64,000 bases of DNA from Bryum argenteum (lineage: Eukaryota > Streptophyta > Bryopsida > Bryales > Bryaceae), in the NCBI GenBank assembly GCA_037043015.1, contig CM073328.1, forward strand, positions 9,893,495 to 9,957,494. The letters are read 5' to 3'. Below, piece after piece: positions 36,668 through 48,821 of this stretch. The translations under genes were made by a program, and so were the position numbers. The notes under the pieces are model-generated. The model was not told the origin of the DNA. It saw nothing but the letters and a program-made list of their open reading frames with translations, and ran no database searches. Position 1 is the first letter of the stretch. Every line of letters starts with the position of its first letter.

Positions 36668-37563
36668 TTAAATAGTATGGAAATTATATCTCAAATTCTT
36701 CTTTGCACCATATCCGATACTTAAATATTACCGTAGGAATTATTTTTGCCAACCTCACATTAATATTCTTCATTTGAAATTTTGGAAGATCATGTGCAAT
36801 CCTTGTATTTAAGGCGGTTTTGATTTTGTTAATTTGGTTGGTTGGTGGCGTGGTCAACAAGATCTTGGAGGGCGTAAGTCAGTTTGGAGAAGTGGAGGTG
36901 TCGTTGGAAGTGTGTAATGGTGTCATCAACAAGTGGATCATGAATTAAATGTCTTAATCGAGAGATATGAAGTTTCAAAATATTTATGATTTTAAAAATT
37001 CTTTAAATTCCAAAATTAACTAAAAGTTTAAAAGTAAATTGAGACAAAGCTTTTCCACCTTCTTATCTTGGCGATCTTGGGTGAAACTGGTAAAGAAGGG
37101 GTTCAGGACGAGGTCGAGGTCTGGGAGAAGAACATGGAGGAGGTTTGGAATGAGGATAGGGAGGGTGTTTAGGATAAAGAAAAAGACAAGACAGGGTTTG
37201 CGATGGGGATGTAGACATAGATAGGGACAAAGTTTAAATGGGATTTGAGACAAGGAAAAACTTTAAATGGGATTTGAGACAAGGACAAAGACAATGACAC
37301 CAATGGGGTTCGGAAGAGGAATAAGAAGAGTACTACAAATTTCCAAATATTTGTTTAGAGTGTGTTAGTGTTGCATAGGGCATAGTAGTACCATTTTAGG
37401 AAGGGTGAATTGTACCAAAGAATATGTGAAGCCGGCAAATTTCCAAACTGCAAGCAAAATTTTTATCGACTTAGTACTACACAAGTATTTTCAAGATATA
37501 GCCTCACTATTCAACTACTAGTATCATATGAGAGTAACTTTAGGATCCTTACTATGGTATTAA

Positions 37564-37925
37564 CCCTTAAACGCCCATGGGGTCTAAAACGGGCAGCCCA
37601 AAATTGGATCACAATATCTTTTGGACTTGGGCATCATGAATAGTGCACTTTTCTAACTTGGGCACCATGAATGAACCAATCAATGATGAGCTTACAACCT
37701 CCTACAAGGTTATGTACAACCCCAACCTACCTACCACAATCCTTTCAATCCATAAAATCATACATACAAATTGTGATTTGAGTTGTAAAATTTCACTTTT
37801 TGAATGCATCACAAGACGGTGACCAGTTTGACATCAAGATATAAGTGAGAAGTTGAGTACAGTGAGAGCTTCAAGGAAGATTGTGTTGGAATCAAGCCCC
37901 TCGGGCTTGCTTGGGCGTTTAAGGG
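37564..37925. mobile_element. 362-base MITE with TTAA target duplication
   Basis: A perfect 14-bp terminal inverted repeat, CCCTTAAACGCCCA and TGGGCGTTTAAGGG, is bordered by TTAA at 37560-37563 and 37926-37929. Ends starting CCC with TTAA duplication are the hallmark of piggyBac-type transposition. There is no coding capacity. Confidence 0.75.
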
Positions 37926-37929
37926 TTAA

Positions 37930-39016
37930 AAGTAGAGATGTGCATATGTAGTGTAAGTTAAGGGGTGTTGATTATGGTAAAGAGTTAGGACTAGCGGCCT
38001 ATTTTGCACTTTAATATATAAAAATAGAAAGGGAGGCTAGAAACAAAGTTGGTCGGAAGTTCTCATTTTTCGTGCAAGAAAACACTACAAATTGTATCGT
38101 GCACCAAACCGTATAATAACTGTATGAAAACCACATATAGAAATTGTATATAAGTACTATTGTTTGCAATGTTACTTCAAAGAAATAAATAAGCCTTTTG
38201 AAAGTAACTGTCATCTTGTTATGAAATCTTGGAACAATATTTCATTTGACTTAGAAAAACTATTAATGAAATATCACAATCTTTTTCAATGCAACTTCAC
38301 AACAATTGAATTATATAAAGATTATTTATAATAAATACATGGAAGTGCTCATTCTTTAAAACTTATGCACATGGCAACCAAGCATGTACTTGACGTAGCA
38401 TGAAGTCTCTACGTAAGCTCGCATATGTTGAAAAGAGAAACGCTTAAGAGTCTTTACTGAGGGTATTCCCAAAGGACTTGCTAAAGGAGCAATAAAGGCT
38501 ACATTTAGCCACCCAAAGGTCATTTTCCTTTCCAAGTGGATTCCCTACTCTCAAGTATTTTGTGTAGACGCAATTTTAAGGCGTTCACGATTTTAATTGG
38601 ACACACTACTTTAGCGCGGCGCAATACACGACCAAGACAATTGCCGAATTTGTCAAAATTGTTGACGTGCGTATTCTTAAGACTCTTTACCGATTTATTG
38701 TCTTTGAGTTAGATAGTAACCATTACTACAAATATAGAAATGCTTGTAAGAAGCGTTTAGATATGATGTAAGGATCATTCTGAAGCACAATCTCGTAGAT
38801 GTTTGTTATTGTTGTGAGTGGCATTGCAGACCAATGCTCGCCGACTAGGGTATGTGAGAACGGATGGTTATAGTGTCCACCCTGAGAGGGGTTAGTAGTC
38901 CTACGTCATTGTTGTTATGTCCCGTGGGCATATCATCAAAGATAGGTCGAACGGGCATTTTATTCATGCTAGACCCACAAGGGTGGTCGCCCAATCATGG
39001 AAGAACCTACTGTTGA
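37930..39016. other. Spacer upstream of the RWP-RK-like locus
   Basis: AT-rich to about 38.4 kb, then more balanced. No gene is supported; the N-terminal exons of the RWP-RK-like locus may lie here but could not be found. Confidence 0.35.
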
Positions 39017-39946
39017 GGAGATGAGGTTGAGGTAGAGTGTGAGTTACCCATAGCCTCCGAAGAATCTAATGACATTGGCTTGCAGCCGTCTATCCACACG
39101 AGTGCCCTTGAGGAACGAGTCGATGCACAATTTCACAAAGTATTCATTGGGAGAACAAACTCATCTCTTGTAATTGCATAAATTTATTTTTCCCATTTCT
39201 CTTAATGGTTTATAATTATCCAAACGTTTTTCGATTATTTATTTCGGCAAGCTTAACAAGTCCACAGAGGAGAATAAGTATTACAGATTTTCGGGCTCAC
39301 TTTCATCTCTTTGCACAAAGCGTTCGAGATAAGATGAAGATTTCTTACACAAGTCTCAAGTTTGCATGTAGAAACCTTGGCATTAAAACGTGGCCAATGC
39401 AAAAGGTAAACTACTTCTACTTCTTGTGTTTGTGATTAAACATGTTATTTAACCTCATGACCAAACTCCATGTATTTTGAGTTTGAAATTTGGATATGAA
39501 TTGAGCTTAATTCAAAATGTGTTCATGTATCAATAAGAGGCTGTAATATTGGATAGTTTTGCTACTACTTGTAGACGAGGTGCTTGGAGAAAGAAATACG
39601 ACTTTGGGACTATGCACTTGCTAGGGATGACCAACTAGATGATGCAACAATGAAGATGAAGCGAACCATTAAGGTGTTGAAGAAGAAACAAGATTGGCTT
39701 CTGAATGGTACACCAACGCAAGTGAGACATGTATTGGTAATACAATACTTTACCCTCGATACAAAGTTTGCTTTTTATATCATATGTTTTGTGAATGAGT
39801 ATTATTGTATTATTTGGACTAATGAGATGTTTATCATGTAGGGCTCAAAATTAGTCACTAGAAATACAAAGCGTCTCGTCACCAACATTCAAGAACCCTC
39901 AATTGGCTACAATATTGCAATGGAGAATGAAGAGGATGGAGAGTAG
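39017..39946 (+). CDS. RWP-RK-like protein, 5' incomplete, degenerate signature
   Basis: Four in-frame exons separated by phase-0 GT-AG introns are proposed: 39017-39139 (acidic, no start found), 39268-39405, 39575-39721 and 39842-39946 (ends TAG). Exon 2 encodes ISITDFRAHFHLFAQSV, KISYTSLKFACRNLGI and TWPMQK. This aligns in order with the RWP-RK domain (helix, S-x-T-x-LK-x-x-CR, GI, then RWP-x-RK). RWP-RK proteins are plant transcription factors of nitrate response and of germ-cell or egg identity. Here the core hexapeptide is TWPMQK instead of RWP-x-RK, so DNA binding is doubtful. Exon 3 is a Lys-rich predicted helix (KMKRTIKVLKKKQ), where family members often have a coiled coil. The splice frame is intact, so it may be an expressed diverged member or a young pseudogene. 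Confidence 0.5.
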
Positions 39947-42390
39947 GAAATGCTATTTTGCACAATGAGAGTTTGGCATACTATTAGGGTGTAATAAGAG
40001 CTTAATGAGAGTCAGATCGATCTTGGTTGATAGATCATTGTAAGCTTGCTATTTACATGTGGGTATGGGATGTGAATAGTTTTCAAAACCTTTGCAATAT
40101 GAATGATGTAAGTCAGCAGCGAAGTTGCAAATTTAGAGATTGAAAGTGCAATTTGTGAAAAAAAGTTGTTTTCTTTCATGGTTTGTGTACACATTGATAT
40201 GTAATGTTTAAAAAAATATCACTCCTCTTCCTGAAACACTCATATACTTTTAGTTTCAGATGATTATTGATGTGAAACATTAACTTTCATTGATAAACAA
40301 TACTCCACATTACAAACAAAAGACTTTGTATCACTTCCAACCATTACTCTCTTAACGATATCACGTCGTTTGGTCTCATGTGCAAAAAGGTATGAAGTCT
40401 TTTTCTTAGCACCTTCCCTTTTTTCCTCTCTACTTACACTCAAGCTTTCTTGTCCTTCTTCTTCTTAGCAAACTAAGACCTCACTTTTTTCAGTTATAAC
40501 TTTGTTTGAAGGTTCTCTCACTCACTCTCTCATATGATTTCTTCATATTGAAACTCTTTCAAAGTGACACACTTTCCATGCACATTCAATTTGTTGCTCT
40601 TGGATAGAAAGGGATATTTAGTACCAATATCCCGTTGATATAGATTTTATGAGTTTTTTGAATAAACAAACTCGTGAGACTTACCATATAATGCTACCTC
40701 TACGGAAAACATAAAACCTTCAGTGGTTAGCAATTGGGGTCTTCAAGACTGCCACTGGCAATCTCCGTCAACAAAGAATTACTGTACATAAAAAAGAAAA
40801 TTTTTTGAAATAAAAAAAGTCATAATCTTCTAATTGCCGAAGTCACTGCATACTACATGCTTCCAGAGCATCTCTCGTCGCACTTCCCTAGACCACCGTG
40901 CAAAGCCCACTTGAGGAGGGTGATGGTGAGGCACTTGAAATAGTATGTGGATTTAGAGGAGGCGCACACGAGAGAGACGGCTTGTAAGCGATGGCTTTGC
41001 CTATTTGATAAACGAGAGAGCTGTTGATGCACGAAGAGCAAGAACTAATGGCAAGTGAGGTGAATTTGACGAAACGGAGGACTTGATAGCGAGAGACGGA
41101 GAAAATGATGTCAGCCTTGTGGATGGCACTAGGGCGAGAATACGCAAGTGCTCCCTATAAAAGCAGCTCGTGGGCCTCTTGCCGAGGGGCACAATGCATG
41201 CTCTTACACCGAACTCCTCTTCATCGGCATCAAACCCTCGAAAACGTTTGCGCACTCAAATCACTTTTTATCTGAAACGTTAGCATCAACCCCAATGCTG
41301 TCAATCGCCAGCTTTATAACCTCGGAAGCCTTCACATAGAACTTCACTTTATCAAAACTCTAATGGCCAAAACCACCATGGACACAGGCAGTTAAATTTT
41401 CAGACTTGAGGATTTGTCAGACTTGAGTGGAAAAAATACACGGAGGAGAGAATCTGCTCCAAAAAGACATGTTAGAAGGTGTAAAAGATTATTGAAAACC
41501 CTAATAACGCCACTACTAGATCTTAAGGGGCTTGGAATGTTTTTCTTCTGTAAGTATTGCTAAATTAAAGCAACATCTCGAAACTTTTCTTAGCAATGCT
41601 TTTAGCAAATTAAACAACGTTACCATCTTGATAAGAATTGTTCCCAATGAATTTCATAAATTTGGAAGTTAAGACATTATTGTAGCAAGTACAAGATGTT
41701 GCTTCACGTGAGCAACATTTATATAAAAAATTGCAAAAATGGTGTATAGCCCCTTCATAGTATTGCATCTCTACAATGCTTGTATCGAAATCAAGAAATA
41801 GTAGAAAGATGTTTCTATTTTTTGAAACAAAGCAAATGGAAGAAAGCTTGGACTAAAATGGAGACAAACCCCATATGTTGTGAATTCAAGAAGAAGTCTT
41901 CTACCTTTAATTACGAATGGCAACATCTAAATTTTTCAACTCCTCCAACTCTTACCAAGTTAGTTTTTTTTTACCAATTGCATAACTCAAATCTTGTATT
42001 ACCCTCATTATTCACCTTGTGTGCAAATAATAGCAAACCGATCCAATATTAATGCCTAATACTCATGCATAAGCGTATTCCATATCAAACTTAATTCATA
42101 TTGCAAACACGACATGCAATGTAAAGTTTGGCTATAAGTCAACATATTTTATTAAGTGCGCAAGAAGTGCCAAGTACTTTACCTGTTTGCTAGGCAACCC
42201 CTACCTAGGACATTTAGGGGTTAAAATGTTAATTAGAATCAAATGCAATACATAGTAAATTTTCTTTCTCATTTTGAAATCAAGGCTTACGACGTACCAT
42301 CTTAGAACCGAAAACATTAGGTGCTTTGTAAATTTTGTATTAAAGAATATTGTGTGCACTTGGTTTTTAGCATAACTATATACCACAATA
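39947..42390. other. Spacer with a degraded MITE
   Basis: Apart from the element at 41511-41765, a moderately GC-rich stretch at 40.86-41.33 kb has open frames on both strands without any recognisable domain. Part of it resembles 26.53-26.68 kb in reverse complement, so it is probably repeat-derived. A possible TTAA-type right end (CATTTAGGGG then TTAA) lies at 42211-42224 without a clear partner. Confidence 0.4.
41511..41765. mobile_element. CACTA-ended MITE, degraded copy
   Basis: It starts CACTACTAGATCTTAAGGGG and ends near GCCCCTTCATAGTATTG. The interior carries the family's AGCAACAT/ATGTTGC motifs. The right terminus is mutated and no target duplication is seen. Confidence 0.55.
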
Positions 42391-44154
42391 ATGTAAAATG
42401 AGGTTTTTCCACTAAAATGGCGCATTTTTGGGTGAAATAAACAATACAAGTAACATGATTTTTGTCAGTTTTAACCTCAAAGGACAATATCTTTGAAATG
42501 CAATTCAAAAACATTGTTGTTTTGGAAGGCCGTTCAAGAAATATTTACCTCTCTGACAAAATATTTATGAGCAACTATTCAAAAACAACAATAATCTTGA
42601 ACTAGACTTTAGCAATATTGTTCTTTGACCGGTTTTTAAAGGTCAAAATCATCAAAATGGGTCATATTAGAGAATGTTTGGTGACATTATAGAAATAAAT
42701 TGATGAAATGGAGGTCGTGTGTGATATTAAAAAAACATGCCAGTTTACATGGATAAATGATTCTGAACAAAAGTTCAAAAACTTGTTTTGGAAAGATTTT
42801 AGAAATCCGGCCATAATGGCACATGGAATCATGCCGTTTTTACGGAATTGAGGTTTATATGACTTCTTCTCGTATCAATGCTTTTGTGCAATCATCTATT
42901 TTTGTAAGATGGGTTTGATTTTATAAAGCTTTATTATTAACATGTGTCATATTATTGTAACCGGTACTATTATGAAAATAATTCACTATCATTCATGTAA
43001 TGAAGAAGTCGCTTACAATATATGATGTAATTTAAGTTCTTTTCAAGAGATTTAGAAGGTTTTAGTATTAGCTCATGTGAGTACCTTAATCATGTATACC
43101 ACTTAACGACACTTTTTTGTAAATCATCTAGTTGCGTAAGATAACAAGTGATAATCTTAAAATATAAGGTATGAGATATTTTACAATATACACAATCAAG
43201 AATAGAACTACAATTCCAAATATAATATAAACGAACTCTACATATTATGGTTTTTACATTGGTATCATTAAGAGATTCAAAAACTAGATATTGTAAAAGC
43301 TCCAATTCTAAATAGATATGAATAAATATAGGACAAGAAAGAATTAGACTTCTTTCAAAGAATCTCAACAATATACCATAAAATTTGTATTCACTCAAAA
43401 GTATAAACTATTTGTTCATTTGGATGCTTTCAATAAGCTTCTAAATGTATAGAACAAGACTTATGATTTGGTCCAATTCTTATCATTGTTATAAAGAATC
43501 ACAATAGTAAATCTATAAGTAGGATATGAGTTGGTGAATAGGTCTTATAGATAATGATTTCAAATTAAAATTGAAGTTGTATCACAAGGACTAAGTTTTC
43601 TATAAGGGTATGCATACCAAGCCATTTTGATACTAATTAATTTGCTAGTGATTTGTATTTCATAACTATCGATTGTACGTATTTCCTTCACGCACATGTT
43701 ATAGGCTAATATATATGTCTTTGATAAGGTAGCTTCAACTCTTCCTTCAATCACTTGAAGGAGATTGTCAAAATTAGATAGAAACTAATATTTATAGATT
43801 AACAAGAGAAGGTTAAAAACATTGCATAAGCATGCAATTTATAAGATTATTGAAAGGAGGACTTGTGTTAAATTCTATACCAAACCTATCATCCCTATGT
43901 AGTTGATGATCAATATTTGTTAGATTCTTTGAATTAGAGTTTTTTGATTGGTTGGATTGCATCTACTCTATTACCACATGGATTACTAGGAAAATAATTT
44001 TATGTCAATTTACACGAAACACCATCCCGTATTAGAATATACATTATCCACAAAAACAACATTTGATGAAGCTACCTTAAATTCTTGATAAACGGAAGAG
44101 GAAGCTCTCCAATACAATCATGGCTGACACATTTTTAAAACGGTCATGGGAGTC

Positions 44155-44290
44155 GGGATATAGGGCAATCATGCCGGACATGGCAGACGTGTCGGACATG
44201 GCGCACCTCGCGAACATGGTGCACCTCTCGGAACATGGTGCACCTCGAGCACATGGTGGACATGGTGGACATGGCGAGCGCGTGCGTGAA
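44155..44290 (+). repeat. Short-period GGACATGG / GAACATGGTGCACCTC repeat
   Basis: Imperfect tandem copies of a motif around ACATGGTGCACCTC and GGTGGACATGG give His/Met/Gly-rich frames on both strands. It lies in a segment of arm 1 with no counterpart in arm 2. A frame from the ATG at 44120 (75 codons) is open but low-complexity; I do not call it a gene. Confidence 0.6.
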
Positions 44291-44789
44291 ATAGTAAAAC
44301 CCTACGGCTTGCACCTCCGGGCCTTCATTCTCCAAACCACAACCTAGCTCTCTATTGATAGTGATAGTTTAGCTTTCATTCTCTAGATTGCATTCTAATC
44401 TCTCCACTCATCATTACATTCGTATCTCTTTGATTCTTTGATGTTGCTAATTGTTTGTTGACTGTGATAGCTATGGCAAAAATTAGTGCTTTTTGTGCCG
44501 CTATGGGAGGAAACAAGCAGAAGAAGGTTCCGATTTGGATAGGACAACATTGGTTCATTGCTGCGGGACACAATTGCAAGACAGTCGCCGACTTTGCCAC
44601 TGTTGTTGAGGTGCGCAATGTAAACTGCTTAATCTGTAAATGGGATGGCATTATGTTTTTGTGTAGCACAATGCAGTTACGTCAGTGTTGTTTAAAGTAG
44701 TTTGTAAATTGATTTGAGTACAAAATGTAAACTATGATCTAGGCCAGGTGATTAGGTGTGGAGGGCACAGGTTTGCTGCTTGATGAGGG

Positions 44790-45110
44790 TTGCTTATCAT
44801 GCACTCAATCGTGTGCGCAACCTAGGGTTACGCACTTAAATTTTCAAACCAGTGCTCAACCGAGGGTTCCACACTCGAAGTTTTAACCTATTGTGTAGTG
44901 CAAACGAGGGTGACACACTTAGACTTTGAAACAAGTGCGCATTCAAGGATTATGCACTCATAGTCAGAGCGCAGTGCGTGCCTGGAGGTTAGGCACACAA
45001 AGTCTTACCTCAGTCAATGCCTTAGTGCGTAAATGAGGGTAAGGCACTCAAAGCATCAATACAGTGCGTAACGCAACTAGGGGTGACACACTCAAAGTCT
45101 AGAACGTGTG
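44790..45110. repeat. Minisatellite of about 45-50 bases (AGTGCGCAAC...GGGTTACGCACTC)
   Basis: About six diverged units contain GTGCG, GAGGGT or TAGGGTT, and GCACTCAAAGTC. The same units occur in reverse orientation at 49144-49310, at the inner end of arm 2. Confidence 0.65.
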
Positions 45111-45619
45111 GGCAAAGTGATTAATTCATCATTGATGTTTTCCACATCTCCAATGTTCATAGTCTTCTTCCTTTGCGATCAAGTAAAACATGACTACAAC
45201 ATTTAACTGTGGTATTGTAGAACTATACAGTTGGTTGTGTCGGTGAAGAGGATAGCATGATTCCAATGTTGTAACTTATTTCCAACGACAAAATGAGGGT
45301 GTATATGCTCCCCATGGAGTCAAAGCTCTCCGATTTGCACCCACTGCTGTTCTATGGGAGAATTTTGGCTATCGTTAAATCCAACAAACGAGTTATCCAC
45401 CATAGCCACACCATGCACTGTCACTACCACCATTAGCCAACCTGATCCTCGACTCGAGGAATTGATTGCTGATCTACATGTTCTCCCAAACCGAATGGAC
45501 TTGAAGTCGTCCACTCGCGCGGACAAGTGTTTTGGAGGACCCCGCCCACGACCTTGTACTCCACAATTGTTACAATGTAAGAACTACAAACTTTTTATTG
45601 TTTTGAATGCCATTGCTTC

Positions 45620-45893
45620 CACTACTACAATTAGAGGGGGTTTGCAATGTTTTCTTTTCAAATGTTGCTCACGTTTAACAATGTTTTTGAACTTGCTTGA
45701 GCAACGTTCTTAAGAAACTAAGCAATGCTACCTTATCACCAAGCAACGTTATTTGTAATCTAAGTTGAGAATGTTGCTTGTTGTCTTGAGAACGTTGCTC
45801 AAGCAAGTTCTAAAACGTTGCTAAACTTGTTCAAGCAACGTTTATTTGAAGCAAAGTTTGTGGCGTTGCAAAACCCCCTCCCTTCTAGTAGTG
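45620..45893. mobile_element. 274-base CACTA-ended foldback MITE, intact copy
   Basis: Ends are CACTACTACAATTAGAGGGG and CCCCTCCCTTCTAGTAGTG. TTC is duplicated at 45617-45619 and 45894-45896, the 3-bp duplication typical of CACTA (CMC/EnSpm) elements. The interior is quasi-palindromic, with repeated GTTGCTCA/TGAGCAAC motifs. This is the best-preserved of five related copies. Confidence 0.85.
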
Positions 45894-46492
45894 TTCATGC
45901 ATTTGCATTTCTTCTTGGAATGTTCATGATGCAATCATTCACTCGTTTTTCATGTGAAGGAGATGCCACGAACTTTTCCATCCAAGAGGTTACTGGACTT
46001 ACGACCTCTCTTCCACTTGATCAAACAACACTTGAGCTAAAGATTTCCCTTACAACGTTCAAAGCAACGTGTAGACACTTCGGAATCAATTGGTGGCTTG
46101 GTAGAGAGGTAAAGTAGTAAAATGATGTGACATTCGTATTCTCTTTTCATTCATCAGTCCTTTTTTTTTCTATCATTTTGCAATCATAGCAAAGTGTATA
46201 TCTGTGTGTCTGAAACTTGATGTCTTGATTTGCGAAGAAGTTTATATGCAACAAAGATCACCGAATTGTGAGGAGTGCCCGCAATGCCAACAACAACAGA
46301 GATTGAGGACTCCTTGTATGAGGGTTGAATGTGTTGCTGGTGCTATAAGTAATTAGCAAATTGCTAATGTGTAAGCCACAGAGTTATGAACTTTGAGGTT
46401 GTTGTGGAAGTTTGTCTTATCAACAACTTTTTAACTTCTGTATTTCTACATATGTTCTGCAGGCCATTATCACCCCCAAACGTACACTACTA

Positions 46493-46744
46493 CAGGTTTG
46501 CAGCGTCACAAGCGTTGCTTTTGTGTAAACTTTGCTCAAGTCTAGCAACGTTATGAAACTTTCTTGAGCAACGTTCTCAAGAAATAAAATCAATTTTTTA
46601 ACTATAATAAATAACGTTAATAATTGGTGATTGATAACGTTGCTTATTTTCTTGAGAAGGTTGCTGAAGCAAGTCCCAAAACATTACTCAACTTGAGCAA
46701 CGTTTGAGAAGAAAATGTTGCAAATCTCCTCAAATTATGTGAGA
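46493..46744. mobile_element. CACTA-ended MITE, second tandem-near copy
   Basis: It starts CACTACTACAGGTTTGC and ends near CTCCTCAAATTATGTG, with the same GAGCAACGTT motifs. The right terminus is mutated and no matching target duplication is seen. Confidence 0.65.
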
Positions 46745-48821
46745 TACATGTTTTGACGCCTCCATTTCTCAATATATGTCCAAATGCATATGATCTTACT
46801 TTATAGGTTTGCAGTCTTGAAGCTCCTACTTGTTTCTAATATACTTCCTAATGCATGTGTCTTGCTATCCTACTGTTTGCCCTTCACAAAATGGGCTTCG
46901 GTTTCCACAATGATAGGCGGAGCAGGAAACCTGCACATGAAACTCGCGGAAATTGTGGAAAAGAAGGAAATAAAGCGCAGTTGGTGGATTCCGCTCGCTC
47001 CCTACAATGCGATGCACTCAGCGCAGGTGAGGTGATAACAAACTGGATGCGAATAAAGAAAAGCAAGGAACATCAGAGCTCAACACAAAGAAACAACTGA
47101 GACAACTGAAAGCAACTCAAACAAACACAAGAATGAGCTCTCTTAGCAGACCCGTGTGAGAGGAAGGTGGTGGGCGCATTATGACCTAAACCAGAAATCA
47201 TTACGTAACGTAAATTAAAAAGTACTCATAACACGCTCGAGTTTCACTTGAACATTAACTCGCCGTTGTCCTCATTAGTAATAATAGCATATAATAATCA
47301 TTACGTTGCTTATATTGGTTTTAACTTTTCTGTGATGTACTTGATGAGGCGAGTTCAGAATGAACTAAATAAATTGGGTAGTTTTTTGGAGCTCTATTAC
47401 AAGAGTATTCTAGACATAATGTTATCTTTACTCATTCTAACGGAAGTCTACAATCAAATGGAATGTATACGATGTGACTCACAACCATTGCCAGACATGA
47501 ACGCCATTAGAGAGTGGGCTTGCAGTAGGAGTTCGCATACTTGTTGAGTACGAAGATCAAGGTAGAACAAAATAAACAAAAGAACTCAGTGTCCATGTAG
47601 GAATCTCCACATAGATTTGTAGTTAATACATACGTGTGATTCAGGAAGGTACCCGTGTAGTCTATACCAACACTTTTGTAATTTGATAAACCCGATATAC
47701 ACAGTCAATACTCAAACGTGTTTGTTATGTGGATATTAACTGTAGTAATATGGCCATAGTAAAACGGATTGCCAGTGAAGTTCGAGTTTTGAATCTTGCG
47801 ATGATAAGAAATTTATACATTTTAGCACATCCAAAAGTAAGAGTTTGGTTAAGTAAGAGTTTGGTTGAGAGAATGGCCTTTTAACTTGCGCATTGAAAAT
47901 GTAAATCAATTATATGAATTTACGTTAATATCAAAATGTTCATTGATTATTACACTCTCAATATAATATTATCTTCCGTGAGCTCCTCGCAAACTGCCGC
48001 AAGTCTAGAGGCCACCTTGCTCACATCGCTCTACTCCACCGGTACTTGAACTTGGCCGATACCTCTGCTTTGAACACCTTGCATCGCATGCATGGCTAGA
48101 AAAAAACCTTCTATCGAAGGCCTTCTGCAGGACTCGAAGCATGTGCTGGAGTCGGTAGCTATTGAAGATCCTACGGCAGGACCGGCGCCTTCGGGATAGC
48201 CTCTTGACCTGTAGGTTGGTGGAGATCCGCCTAGAGGCTCAAATGAGCTGCCTTCGCAGGAGCCCTGATGCTGTTCGCTTGGACCGGGGTCTCGTCCAGG
48301 CTATTGCTCCAGAAGTTGGCCTGTAAACTCAACTCCTCGTCATCTTACAACTCAAAAGGTAAGTCGTCAATCTCAACTTCGTTGCGATAAGAAGAGTAAT
48401 GAGAGGAAGGGGCGAGTCCCGGTCTGTCCTGAACAGGACTGCTTCCTTGATCGTCCTCCTGCTCTACTTCGTTCGCCAAGTCTTGCAATATTCTAGCAAG
48501 AATCTCCTCTGCATTACGTTCTATCTCTGTACAATATATGAGCTTGTCTCATATCATCGTCAGGACCGTACACAGCGCTAAGCCAATAAAATATTACTTA
48601 GGATTATAGATAGAGTTACATGCAGTAGGAATTTCAGCGATTTGTAACCCTAACATAGTACGTTGTGTACCAAGCGGAGCGATAACGTAGTTGCGAAGGT
48701 TAGAAACTCAAGCTCGAACAAAACGTAGCAATGTTACGCAAAAATGAGGCCAAAGTTTCAAACGTAGCTTCCGGAACGTAGTTCGCAGTGAAACATTCTA
48801 GTAGTGATTGCGGGGCGCACA
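46745..48821. other. Spacer between the two CACTA MITEs
   Basis: No gene is recognised. A GC-richer stretch at 47.98-48.5 kb has open frames without motifs. A stray CTAGTAGTG end lies at 48798-48806, possibly the right end of another, unrecognised copy. Confidence 0.35.

Larger units (their letters stand above)
42390..45110. repeat. Inverted duplication, arm 1
   Basis: The reverse complement of this segment matches 49141-51650 block by block: AAAATGGCGC...GGGTGAAATAAA, GTGAAATGCA, the VEATLSKTYILAYN frame at 43.6-43.75 kb, TTTCATTCTCTAGATTG, CTTTGATGTTGCTAATTG, and CGCAACCTAGGGTTACGCAC. The arms are diverged and differ by several indels. Confidence 0.7.
44473..46306 (+). pseudogene. Second RWP-RK-like locus, fragmented
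   Basis: A possible first exon at 44473-44610 starts with a true ATG (46 codons, phase-0 donor). An exon around 45958-46108 encodes FSIQEVTGLTTSLPLDQT, LKISLTTFKATCRHFGI and NWWLGRE, aligning with the same positions as the 39.3-kb domain (K-I-S-x-T-x-x-K-x-x-CR-x-x-GI). A short last exon ends at 46306. The middle could not be joined without a stop and contains an inserted CACTA MITE and a GTGCG minisatellite, so the locus is probably broken. The RWP core has become NWWLGR. Confidence 0.3.

Noticed and set aside
41001-41339. Open frames on both strands near 41.1 kb
   Set aside because: No recognisable domain and no splice partners; part resembles 26.5-26.7 kb, so it is likely repeat sequence.
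44120-44347. 75-codon His/Met/Gly-rich frame with a true ATG
   Set aside because: It arises from a short-period CATGGTG repeat and is also open on the other strand; the segment is absent from arm 2.
47960-48560. GC-richer stretch considered as a gene
   Set aside because: Frames are short, stops are frequent, and no motif or splice chain could be assembled.
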